64,000 bases of DNA from Patiria miniata (taxonomy: Eukaryota > Echinodermata > Asteroidea > Valvatida > Asterinidae), in assembly GCF_015706575.1 (NCBI RefSeq), contig NW_024037059.1, positions 41,019,058 to 41,083,057 on the forward strand, in the 5' to 3' direction. The notes below the pieces were generated by a model, which searched no databases, was not told the origin of the DNA, and saw only the letters and a program-made list of their open reading frames with translations. How positions within the stretch are numbered: position 1 is the stretch's first letter; every line of letters begins with the position of its first letter. Shown one piece after another: positions 22,593 through 32,360 of this stretch. The position numbers were made by a program, and so were the translations under genes.

Positions 22593-25385
22593 GATGGAAT
22601 TGGATTGTGATGGTAGTATTTTCTGATGAACAAAAATTCCTGGAAGATGGGGAAAAATTATTAACAGATCATTAGAATAATAAGGCTTTTAGTTTTAATA
22701 AGGAACTTCCCCTTGTCTGAGAGTGTGTTGCTTGTGCCCAACCAAAAATGACACCTAACTGTAACGTTGACACTATTTCATGTCGGGGTGCAAATCTAAT
22801 TTCTAAGTCATCAGTGGTCATGACTATTTTACATTGGGCACGAACACATGTCAGACCATTTATTATTCTGGGTCCAAATTCTGATCTTGGAATGTGTTTT
22901 AATTCTGGTGTTCCCAAGTTGGAACACAAGTGAGCTGGCAAAGACCTAACGTTAGGACGCCCTCCAATTTCCAAAAGGTGCTTTCTAGTCTTAACCGTAA
23001 CGTTAAATATTAGAGGTAGGAAGTTGAAGAACTAGACCTACATGACCTACCTAGTTTTCTTTCAATCTTTGCAGCTTTTTAGCGGGTTAATCCTGGAGAC
23101 CATCCAGCTCAAGAGAGACTAAGACCACTGATAATGATTCTTCACTGGGTCCACTCATTTTAATGCCTCTGGTAACTGTGGAGGAAAGAACAAAAATTGC
23201 AACCCTCATTTTTGGAAGTGACAATCAGAAAAAACCACAAAGGATTTAAAATCCCGGAAAAAATGTAGGCCTGGTATCCAGGCTACGCCACTTCAAGTTC
23301 TTTGGCTGAATACAAAGTCTATGGAGAGTTGAGTCAATTTTCAGGATTTTCTAACAAAATCGGAAATGTTTCTCAGTCCCATGATTCATGTCTGTTCAAC
23401 ATTTTTGCAATGATGACTGACTTTCACTTAGATTTTGGGGTTTTTTAATGATGAAAAAAGTGGCGTCAGGATGCAAAATTCTTTCCAAAATAACTGCCCT
23501 ACATCATACATGTACATTTAATACTAGTCACCCTTCAGCAGCATTGAGCAGCTCAATTTAAACATATCAAAATTGTTAGAAATATTCTAGGGCCTAGACC
23601 ATATCCCATATGTAGGCTTGACAAACATGACCCCCAAAAAAGAACAAACACAATTTCTTATAGGTTGCTCTACCAACTTGTTTACTTGTACTTGTAGGCA
23701 GCAGGCAGCCTATTAAAATTTTGCGAAACGTGTTCTCACTCACCTTAAAATGCATAAGTTTATGCAATACAGAAGCAGACGTAGAACTAGAATTATATAC
23801 AGATATAATCTTCACGTTGAATGCAATTAACGCCAGACGTCCTCACATGTTGAGCTCTGAAATCGATCTGACAAAATAAGGCGCGGCTGGCCATTCAAGC
23901 GCACCCGGCCGGCTTTCAATTCAGTTTCACTATAAAAACACGACAAGCCCATGAGTGCGCACGTCATGGCCAGCAATTTTTGCAAGATGGTCGGGTATTC
24001 TGTTTACAGACTCGGCCAGTCAATTTGCACCAGTGTGCTACAGGTTTTCAGACTTCAGTCAGCTGTGCATGTGACAATCATGCATGAGGCGCGTACCGGG
24101 TTAGAATTTGTTCAAGCATGGAGGAAGCCGGGGTTCAAGTCGTCTTTTGTTTTCTTTCCCAAGGGAAACCGGACTTCCAATTTTAATACTTCACGATAGA
24201 TTTTATGATAAAAAACAACCAAAGAGGATTTTTCTCTCCTAACTATCAAAATGCTTGTGCGATATCTTACCCTCATTTGCACAATTACATACATCATGGA
24301 GGAAGGAATTACAATTCCTTCCTCCATGCATACATGAAGATGCAAGCCCCGCCCCCGGCCTTGCCCCCCCCCCCCCCGCAACCATGTATTGCCAGTGGGC
24401 CATCAGTTTTGTATTGAAAGAAAACCTTGACTGAGTTTTTGTGTCCCTACGATTAATTTGAAGTGGAATGATGAGCTATAATTTATACAGGCAACAGAAA
24501 AATAAATAACCTAAGGCACTGCCACTAACAGACAATATTTGCCCTCTTCGGTGCAATATTATGTCGACCTTGGCAGTGACCCCCGGCGGTACGGTAGCTT
24601 CATAAAACGAAAACTGAAAAACAAAACAGTTATTTTCAAGACGGTTTAAGACGGTTTAGACGTCGATTCAGGTGGTTCCTGTTTATTTCTTGAGGGGGAG
24701 GGCGCTGCTTTAAATATCCTAATAGATCATTTTTTGAGATTTCAACTTTAACACCAGTCACTCTTCCAACACCAATATTCCCAGATATTTACACTTTCCA
24801 TATTTACAAAGCTAATTAGCTTTGAATTGGATTTCTGAAGCTTTAATTAATTTAAATTTGAATTACTGTTCATGATATTGATAAAAGGCTAATAATAAGG
24901 CCACTATTAGTTTCTCCTTCATTGCAGACACACTCTCGGAAAAAAATGGTCCGGATATAACATTGTTAACTTATTTCTTATGATGGGACTGCGGTTTGGC
25001 AGAAGTCAATTGAGCGTGGTCGGCTGACTGATAAGGTTTACGTACAAAACCCCGAGCCAACGAGGTTTTTGTATAGAAAGCTGCCGGACCACATTTTGCG
25101 AGAGTGTGTCCGTAATGTTTTGGCGTGTATACATGTATTTTGCATTCCTATACCGCATGGTTTCTCAACTAAATTGCCCCCATTACTCCCCACATTAATG
25201 GTACCCGATCATGATTGGGTAAATGAGCTTGTATACACAAACTTTGAATGTATTACAAAATTCTCAGACCCATAAAATTGGGGAACTTATGGCAATGACT
25301 GACTCTGGCCCGGCCTTGGGGCTTCCAATTCTGAGCATTTTGGATGTAATTGAGTTCGAAAGTGACGCTAAATTTGCCATGTTGT
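22593..25385. other. spacer upstream of the HAD gene
   Basis: This holds the HAD gene's 5' flank, which may include a non-coding first exon, and then AT-rich spacer. Recognisable items are the 34-bp palindrome at 24295-24328 and a C-run near 24365-24380. No open frame has splice support or a family match. Confidence 0.4.
24295..24328. mobile_element. 34-bp perfect hairpin with 7-bp flanking duplication
   Basis: CATGGAGGAAGGAATT, a 2-base loop AC, then AATTCCTTCCTCCATG. It is flanked on both sides by CATACAT, a possible 7-bp target duplication. If real, this is an extremely small inverted-repeat insertion, essentially two termini back to back. Confidence 0.6.
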
Positions 25386-25393
25386 GGAGGGAT

Positions 25394-26036
25394 CAGGCGC
25401 GGTTCTACGGGGGGGGGGGGGGGGGGGGGGGGCTAGGGGGGGCTGAAGCCCCCCAAATTTTGTCCAGCCCCCCCCCCCCCCCCCAAAATAAATTCTGTAA
25501 AAAAAAAAATTCCGTGACAAGGGTGCATTAGTTAATATAGTGTGAATGATTTTAGGATTTTATTGGCGCTCCCCATTGAAAATATGGCATGAGCCCCCCC
25601 CCCCCCCCCCAGGGCGGATCCAGGGGGGGGGGGGCCAAAGGGGGCCATGCCCCCCCCCCAAAAAAAAACGAAACCAATTTTTTTTTTGTGTATGTGACAT
25701 CGCAATTAAGCCAGGCAATGAGTACACCACCATCTTTTCCTCAAAAAAACATTGGTTAAAGTGGTCAGAAATTGCCTCAGATCCCACCACAGAGCATCTA
25801 GAATCCAAACAATTTTCGGGGCCCTTAAGCGGGCCCCGAACCCCACGCCGTAATTTTTTGGGCCCCCCAAAAAATTTTGTTCTGGATCCGCCCTTGCCCC
25901 CGCCCCCACTCTTGATTTTCGGAGGCCTAAGTGTCTGGAAAAAATAACCGATCCACATTTCAGCACGCCTCCCTGAAAATTGTTTGGATCCACCGTGCTA
26001 GCCCCCCAAAAAATATTGGTTCTAGAACCGCGCCTG
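25394..26036. mobile_element. hAT-like MITE, 643 bp, with perfect 8-bp target-site duplication
   Basis: 14-bp perfect terminal inverted repeats: CAGGCGCGGTTCTA at 25394 and TAGAACCGCGCCTG ending at 26036. Both sides carry the direct repeat GGAGGGAT (25386-25393 and 26037-26044). An 8-bp duplication and CAGG ends are typical of hAT transposons. The interior is poly-G/poly-C rich, non-coding, and carries a second nested element (about 25610-25896). Confidence 0.85.
25610..25896. mobile_element. nested hAT-like MITE, ~287 bp
   Basis: The ends are CAGGGCGGATCCAG on the left and CTGGATCCGCCCTTG on the right, inverted with one inserted base. They are followed inward by G-run/C-run sequence and GGGGCC stretches. 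It sits inside the C-run of the larger MITE at 25394-26036, so a target duplication cannot be recognised in the homopolymer. Non-coding. Confidence 0.7.
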
Positions 26037-26687
26037 GGAGGGATCGTTCAAGTTTTCAAGATGGCTACTTTTCCGCTTTGGGAATGAAAAATAAGGGTCG
26101 TCTTCTTTGGGTGAGACTTTAATTCTCGAAAAGTCAATGGTCAACACACCAAAAAATTAAAAGAAAATGAACGATGATAAATTATGTTGATCATTATTTT
26201 TTCTGTGCAGCTTAAATACCTGTGAGACTGAGTTCCGAGTATTCAAGTTTAAAAAATAATTTTGAAGTGAGGAGATTTTGTTCAGGGTTTGGTGTCTATT
26301 GGAATTTTAACACAGGGTGCGCATCCTCACCGGGTGGGCCAAGTTTAGATGCATGGATCGAGCACATGATCGAGTAGAGAGTTAGTAGCACAGTGCAGTT
26401 TCGAATAGAACATATAATATTCGGGATCAACATGCACATATTTTTTATAGGTCCGTCTGTTAATAGAGTTCGTTCTTATGATTTGAGGATGGATGAACTG
26501 ATAAAACACGGTTAGATGTGTTTTATTTCTCCATGGTTAGAGCATCGGGAACAGATCCCCGAACGGTCTGTTTCCTCCATAATTCACAGTCTAGGTGGAG
26601 ACATTCCCCTTCCCCCTTGAAGCCTATATTCCCCTAACCCCCCCCCCCCCCCCCCCCCTCCCACACGCTCATCCTTCCCTCGTTCAG

Positions 26688-26900
26688 AATGGACCGATCC
26701 AGTAAGCACCGCCCCGGCCCCATGGTGTTCTGACCAATCACGGCCGTAATTTATGTCCGACGCGCGTGCACAAAAGTCCGACATGCGTGCACGTACGCGC
26801 GTATGATGCGCGCGGTAGGAAAATGCAGTGTGGCATTGGAGAGGAGCACGTGTTAATTTGCCCAGTGCGCAGTGGGCGGGGCTTACTGGATCGGTCCATT
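26688..26900. mobile_element. 213-bp MITE with ~27-bp terminal inverted repeats
   Basis: The left end AATGGACCGATCCAGTAAGC continues ACCGCCC. The right end is its inverse, with one mismatch (GGGCGGGGCTTACTGGATCG, then GTCCATT). The core is rich in CpG and GCGCGTGCAC motifs. Non-coding; no target duplication found. Confidence 0.8.
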
Positions 26901-27380
26901 GGAGGAAGGCGGAGCTTTTTCATGTGACCATAATAGATCTGTGATGTGACTAATCTAGCTTTCGGAACATTTGCAAAATGGCCCAATAACGCGTGCGTGC
27001 ACCAACACCATTTGATATAGTAATAGCGAGCGTCCTTGATTATCGATTGTGCATACAAGTGTATATGGCTGTTACGTAACCAAATCACGTGTACGTGTAT
27101 ATGACATGCATGTACATGTACGTGTCCTTGCACATGCATGACATGTCCTTGCTCTATTATGGTTTAGAACGGGAAACACTAGCCACATAAGGCCTTTTCA
27201 TGATCCGATCCGTGTCGAAATCTACACGGTTCCAGACTCGAAATTTCAACACGGTTCAATTTCGCTGCGAAACCCAGCGTTTTTGCCACACGTGTAATGT
27301 TTCGACCCTGCGCGATCGTTTCACACTACACATACGGCTGTCCACCCTACACGTGTTTTGTAGCCCCTTCGATGGTCAGC

Positions 27381-27405
27381 CCATGGAGGAATAATTCCTC
27401 CATGG
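27381..27405. mobile_element. 25-bp palindrome flanked by direct repeats
   Basis: CCATGGAGGAAT, a central A, then ATTCCTCCATGG. TCAGC abuts both sides, part of a longer GGTCAGCC overlap, so a short target duplication is possible. It shares the ATGGAGG...CCTCCAT layout with 17676-17699 and 24295-24328. Confidence 0.55.
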
Positions 27406-27900
27406 TCAGCCCAACCACGGACCCGCACTTCATGTCAGTCTTTCTGATTTCGGGCCCATTTTACGTCGGAGGATAAAATATTCTGTGACTTGAACTTCTA
27501 GCACCATCGAAAGAATATGCGAAGAACGCAAAATCAAGCGTGGTCGGCCGCTTAATTCTACTCTAGTGAATAGGAAAAAGCAAGCGCGGTCGGCAGGTGT
27601 ATCAGGTGTTATGAAATACGGACTCATGCATAGATAATTAGGAGAGGGACCGGTCACGTGAAATGGTTTAACCAATAAAAGGGAAAAGGAGTCAGATTTT
27701 CACACGAGTCCGATTTCCATATCACAGGTGGCGCGACAGGGCAGTAGGTCAAAGATTATTTGTATATTCGATGCTAAAAAGTTACACACGCACTCTCGTT
27801 CTCCGGCTGGTCCGAGTCCGATGAGTCGATATGCGGTTGTACACGGGTCGAACTTAACCCAGCAGTGCTCGTATTGTGAAAAGGCCTATAGATAGTTTGG

Positions 27901-28440
27901 ATGCTCGACAAGACTTTCCTCGCTCCTCCAGTTCCAACCCCGAGAAACAAGATGGCATCCGAAGGCGGCGAGGGGTTATTGAGCATTACTACAAGTAATG
28001 CCACCGCCCAAGACATCATCAATAAACTGCAGCTACTGCCTCATCCCGAAGGGGGGTTCTACAGGGAAACATATCGGTCCGAGTCCAAAAACAGCGATGG
28101 CGAGTCTCACGGTACGGCCATCTATTACATCATGAGTAAAAGCGATGGACTGGTGTGGCACAGGATCCGTGGGAAAAACGAACTGTGGCATTTCTACGCG
28201 GGAGATCCGGCCGAGGTACTGACGGCGGCTCCAGACGGAGTTCTCCAGAAGAAGACCATCTTTGGCCCGGATATTTTCCAAGATCAGGAGCCTCAGTTTC
28301 TGATTCGTGCCGATTACTGGCAGATGGCTAGGTGTCTGGGAGAGTGGACGCTGTTCGGTTGCACCGTCAGTCCCGGATTCGAGTTTGCAGACTTCGAGAT
28401 GGCGCCGAAAGGTTGGCAACCGACTGAGCAAAATAAGTAA
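27901..28440 (+). CDS. DUF985/cupin_5-family protein, copy 1 (179 aa, intronless)
   Basis: The family (Pfam cupin_5, formerly DUF985) is a single beta-barrel cupin found mainly in bacteria, fungi and plants; its biochemical role is not settled. Signature segments are LLPHPEGGFYRETYRS, GTAIYYIM, WHRIRGKNELWHFYAGDP, CLGEWTLFGCTVSPGFEF and a final MAPKGWQP. The first ATG gives 179 aa; a second ATG at 27952 would give 162 aa, closer to the family core. No signal peptide. It has tandem relatives downstream: a decayed fragment at 28629 and an intact copy ending at 30523. Confidence 0.88.
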   Translation: MLDKTFLAPPVPTPRNKMASEGGEGLLSITTSNATAQDIINKLQLLPHPEGGFYRETYRSESKNSDGESHGTAIYYIMSKSDGLVWHRIRGKNELWHFYAGDPAEVLTAAPDGVLQKKTIFGPDIFQDQEPQFLIRADYWQMARCLGEWTLFGCTVSPGFEFADFEMAPKGWQPTEQNK

Positions 28441-28460
28441 GTATAAAATGTGTCAACCGA

Positions 28461-28541
28461 TCCCGTTAGCTCGGTGGTCGAGTATAATAAGACGTCTGCA
28501 CTAGAAAGCAGGAGGTCGTGTGTTCGAGTCCCACCCGAGTG
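28461..28541 (+). repeat. tRNA-like sequence (serine-type; tRNA pseudogene or SINE head)
   Basis: TTAGCTCGGTGGTCGAG resembles an A box. CACTAGAAAGCAG resembles the CTAGAAA anticodon loop of eukaryotic serine tRNA (AGA), and TGTTCGAGTCCCA resembles a B box. The anticodon stem lacks one base for full pairing and the acceptor stem does not pair well, so I do not call a functional tRNA. It lies between the first cupin gene and the decayed copy. Confidence 0.5.
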
Positions 28542-28628
28542 TATTTTCCAACTTTCACTCGGGAGTTAACACATGAGTATACGTCGGTGAAGGGCATAAC
28601 CTACCATTGATGTGCGTTTTTAAAATCA

Positions 28629-28826
28629 ATGGTTGATGCCACTGCTCTAGGCATCGTTGAGAAACTAAATCTCACGCCTCATCTCGAAGGGAGTTGTATA
28701 AGGAAACGTGTCGGTCTGACTTATCGAGTCCGCGTCAAAGATGGAGTGTTGCACTTTTACGCGGGAGATCCAGTCGAAGTGAAGGTGGACTTTTGTGCCA
28801 CCCCGATCGTTCCTGATCGGCATTGA
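28629..28826 (+). pseudogene. decayed DUF985/cupin_5 copy
   Basis: The reading frame aligns to the start of its neighbours (LGIVEKLNLTPHLEGS), then jumps to GVLHFYAGDPVEVK. This omits roughly 25 residues around the GxAIYY...WHRI segment, including a likely metal-site strand. After VEVK the frame loses similarity and stops inside an adjacent MITE. The PHPEGG core reads PHLEGS. The deletion, truncation and insertion together indicate a dead copy between the two intact genes. Confidence 0.72.
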
Positions 28827-28996
28827 CCATTTATTGGACCCATTTGTAAATCAACAATTGTTACGTGTGGTTTGATTTACAATTGTTACGTGTGGTCAAG
28901 CAAACATGATTGTTCACCTATGGCTGATTGTTCACAATTGTTATGTGTGGTTGATTTACAAATGGGTATTAGTCAAAGTCCAATAAATGGACAATG
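28821..28996. mobile_element. 176-bp MITE truncating the cupin pseudogene
   Basis: The left end CATTGACCATTTATTGGAC and the right end (GTCCAATAAATGGACAATG) are inverted repeats with one mismatch. Inner TTGTAAATCAA/TTGATTTACAA arms extend them. The centre has three ATTGTTACGTGTGGT-like repeats. The pseudogene frame ends within it, so insertion may have contributed to the loss. Confidence 0.78.
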
Positions 28997-29896
28997 CCAT
29001 GGTTGGTTTGTTTTCTCTTGTTTGCTTGACAACAACTGATGACTGGTCTTTCATAATAGATACCAAGTAGAATTTTTGAAAAGCACACTTGACAAAAATC
29101 GACATTTTAAAATTGGTGTTTTGAGTCCCCAGCGCAGTTGGCAAATGGAGGCGAGTTCACGTTTAAGCATTTCTGTCCCTAGTGGATTGATAGTATGAGC
29201 CAATGTTTTTGGTAGATAACAACCAATACACATAGCACTCTTACCATGCATAATAAGAAAATTTATGCATTCAGGTTTGCTTGAATTTGTAAAAAAAAAA
29301 AAGGAGAGTGGAGCATTTTCTTTGGGACACCCTGTATGGACAGATACACACAGCATACCGTCCCAAAATAAACGTGTAGCGTGCGGTATTGCACTAACTT
29401 GCGGGGACGCTTTGTGCATCCTTGAGCCTATATAGCGCCTCGGCCCAACATTGTGTGTAGGTCCATACCAATTACCGACTTCAATAATCTGCCATGGGCT
29501 TTCTTCACATGGCTTGCCGTTTTTTGTATTCCATCATAACTATTTTCTTATTCGAAAAACAATAATTTGACAATATATTTTCTATGCGCGCACCACTGAT
29601 TACTAATACTAGCGCCCAATAATAAATTGTTCAAGGCCAGAAAAACTTCAACACGATAAATAGCGACATGCTTTATCCTAGTCGATATGGGGGGCGGGAG
29701 GCAACAAAACACGACTGTCTATATATAGCGACTTGTCCTCAAGTCCGACTGGGTATGCCCTCCCAAGCGCCCCGTCTCCTGTGTCACAACAAAGCAACGG
29801 GTTAAAGTATTGTGATCCTCAACCTTTTAGCCTCCAGTTGTACCGGCTGAGCTCCGTTATGGGCGGCTCAGTGGCCGTTTCCAAAAGCACACAGTC
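28997..29896. other. spacer between cupin copies
   Basis: Contains a phrase resembling the end of a dispersed element (CTTTGGGACACCCTGTATGG near 29320), but no partner end was found. The last 200 bases probably carry the promoter of the second intact DUF985 gene. Confidence 0.35.
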
Positions 29897-30523
29897 ATGA
29901 TCGCGTATATTTTACTCGGTTTGCATACGTACAAAGTATGGTGTATATACTTGTCGCACTCGGGGCCACGCGCATATCATCAAGCGGTGAAATCAACCAC
30001 AGTCGGCTACCGACTGTCAAGCTTCCTTGTACTTTTGAGCCTGTTCTACATGACTTTTGCGATCATGGCGACACACAACAACGGTAAAATCAGTGCAGAT
30101 GACATCATCCAAGAACTTAACCTCTCACCGCACCCAGAAGGTGGATTCTACAGGAGAACCTACCGCTCAGAATTGAAAACTGAAGCAGGTCTTCCCCAAG
30201 GTTCAGCCATTTACTATCTGGTGACGGCGGAGAGAGGGTCTGCTTGGCACAGGATCCACGGCAGCGATGAACTGTGGCACTTTTACGCGGGGGATCCCGT
30301 GGAGGTCCGGACTGCGTCTCCAGACGGTATCCTGCGGGACACTAGGGTGCTTGGTCCCGGTGTTTTACAGGGCCAACGCCCTCAGTTGTTGATTCCTTCC
30401 AACCACTGGCAGTATGGCAGGTGTTTGGGGGAATGGACACTGTTTGGATGCTCTGTCTGTCCAGGCTTTGACATTGACAGTCTTGAATTGGCGCCAAAAG
30501 GATGGCAACCAAAAGTGGAGTGA
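29897..30523 (+). CDS. DUF985/cupin_5-family protein, copy 2 (208 aa or 152 aa)
   Basis: Same family and motifs as the gene at 27901: LNLSPHPEGGFYRRTYRSE, GSAIYYLV, WHRIHGSDELWHFYAGDP, CLGEWTLFGCSVCPGFD and LAPKGWQP. From the first ATG it carries about 56 extra residues with a hydrophobic stretch (SSFLVLLSLFYMTFAIM), which could act as a membrane anchor. The ATG at 30065 (MATHNN) instead gives a family-length 152-aa cytosolic protein, the more likely product. The two intact copies differ at many positions, so the duplication is old. A hAT-like MITE sits 60 bases after the stop, in the presumed 3'UTR. Confidence 0.87.
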   Translation: MIAYILLGLHTYKVWCIYLSHSGPRAYHQAVKSTTVGYRLSSFLVLLSLFYMTFAIMATHNNGKISADDIIQELNLSPHPEGGFYRRTYRSELKTEAGLPQGSAIYYLVTAERGSAWHRIHGSDELWHFYAGDPVEVRTASPDGILRDTRVLGPGVLQGQRPQLLIPSNHWQYGRCLGEWTLFGCSVCPGFDIDSLELAPKGWQPKVE

Positions 30524-30583
30524 GTCCGGCCGTTTTAGACTAGACAGGAGCTTTTGTCTTGCCGACAGACTGTTCGTAATATG

Positions 30584-30821
30584 CATGGGCGTGGCCCCCC
30601 CCCGAAAAGCCAAAAAAAAAAGGAAGAAAAAAAAGAAAAAATAAGAAAAGAAAAAGAGGCGCGAAGACAAAGTGGTGTAAATTTAATGAGTCTGGGGGGG
30701 GGGCAAAATGTCCCTGCCCCCCTCTAAAACTGATAAATCGAGAATGTATTGAGAAATACAAGCATTTTTTTGGCAAATTTTTTTTTGCCCCCTCTAGAAA
30801 AAAATCCTGGCGACGCCCATG
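30584..30821. mobile_element. 238-bp hAT-like MITE with perfect 8-bp target duplication
   Basis: The ends are CATGGGCGTGGCC and its inverse with one mismatch (GGCGACGCCCATG). Both flanks carry GTAATATG (30576-30583 and 30822-30829). The interior is C-run, A/G-rich, then G-run, with no open frame of significance. Confidence 0.85.
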
Positions 30822-31052
30822 GTAATATGGGAATCTTTTTATTAGTGCCACTTGCTCTTATCTATCTCCTTTTTTGCTCTTTTTGTTTTATCACAGGTAA
30901 TGCCTATACTCAAGATGTTCACATTTGACGGAGGCGTATCATCACCATATTTACCTGACACTTCGCAAACTTCTTCAGACACTGCACACTGCACAGCATC
31001 GTGCTGCAAGAAATCATCAGCGGGGCGCTTTGCATCACAGGGCGTAGACTAG

Positions 31053-32360
31053 TTCCCAGTCCCTCCATCATTTACTCTTATTTAAATTCCAGTCAACTAT
31101 GCATGCCCAGCTAGCTGCAGCAAATTTTTAATGAGTATTGAATGTACTTGTCTGGTCTTTTTCTTCATTTAATTTTTAAGATAATTAAATTTTAGTGAAT
31201 TTGTACCTCTTGTTCTTTTTAACTTCATCGTTTTGTTGTGACTAATTTTTTATTCATGAATTTTAAACTTGAGATTTACTGCCAAGTTGAAAAGGATTTT
31301 AAAATTTACTAATGGCCCGGCCTTAAAACAAAATTAGTTTTAAGGCATAATTTATGTAATATTTGAGGGTTTGGGAGATCGAGGAATTAAACAGCACGTC
31401 AATATCCTTGGAAATAATGATCCTGTTCTATTTTGTAACCAGCGGTGTTTTTTTTATATGAAAGAGGCCTCTAAAATCAAAGCATATTAAATATACACTG
31501 TACTTGCCGCAAAGAAATCATCACAGATTAAAGACAAGTAAACGAGCTTAATCTGTCAATAAACGGAAACCAGCCGAAGATTGACGATCGTCGTTTGTGT
31601 TCGTTACCTTTTGAACTAGCCCAGCGTCCAAAAGTTGGTACTCTTTAAATTTGTCATTCTTGTACATATAATTACGTCTTTTTTTAAAATAAAGTAATTT
31701 TAATTACAATTTTTAAAGCTTGTCATACATGGTAATTGAAGGGGAAAAAAAACATGCGTAGTAAAAGTTGTTCGTTTGTTTGATTTGATTTTGGTGTGAT
31801 TTTGTTGTTCCCAACCTTTTGACGGGCGGCTGATGTATCTTTTGAATATAAGCATAAGTTGCTTCATTGAGGACAAGAGACATTTTTAGTTTTCCAAAAA
31901 TGGAGGGCCGGGCACGGAGGAAAATCGAATTAGTTTGCCCTTCGAGTTGATGTCCAATTTTTTAGGCATCGAATGTCCTTGGGCGTCCCTCAACCCATGC
32001 TCAACCTAATGACTCGAAGCTCTCTCTCCCCCCCCCCCCGAAAAAAGTAACAACATTTAAAAGCAAAATTTTAAGAATCCTGTCTCTTGTTTTGAACATA
32101 AACAACACTATAAGCTGAGGAAAGCTTTTCTTGAACCCGAAGAGGACTCGATCCGGAATGAATTTAACACTCTTTTGCTTTCAATTTTGGTCAATATTTT
32201 GGGCCTGGCTTGGGCAACATAAAATAACACTCACGAGAGGGCGCTATTTATAGCTACTGTACGTACGTACGTGCGATCGAGATCAAGATCCTACCACTAC
32301 CACTACCAGCACTTGTGTAAAGTGTTCGCGTTTTGCAGCCTATAAACATTCCTGTCCAAA
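31053..32360. other. spacer before TMEM14
   Basis: AT-rich, probably the 3' region of the second cupin gene, then the TMEM14 promoter. A TACGTACGTACGTGCGATCG stretch lies at 32260-32279, about 90 bases before the TMEM14 start codon. No other exon is supported. Confidence 0.35.

Larger units (their letters stand above)
26045..27900. other. spacer between nested MITEs and the cupin cluster
   Basis: Contains a C-run (about 26638-26658), a 213-bp MITE (26688-26900) and a 25-bp palindrome (27381-27405). The last 200 bases probably include the promoter of the first DUF985 gene. No other gene is supported. Confidence 0.4.

Noticed and set aside
28461..28541. A functional serine tRNA gene
   Set aside because: The anticodon loop and B box fit, but the anticodon stem lacks a base and the acceptor stem does not pair; pseudogene or SINE head is more likely.
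30852..31052. Possible extra coding exon after the second cupin gene
   Set aside because: A pyrimidine-rich acceptor-like site precedes it, but the cupin frame already ends at a family-typical GWQP tail and the peptide has no family match.
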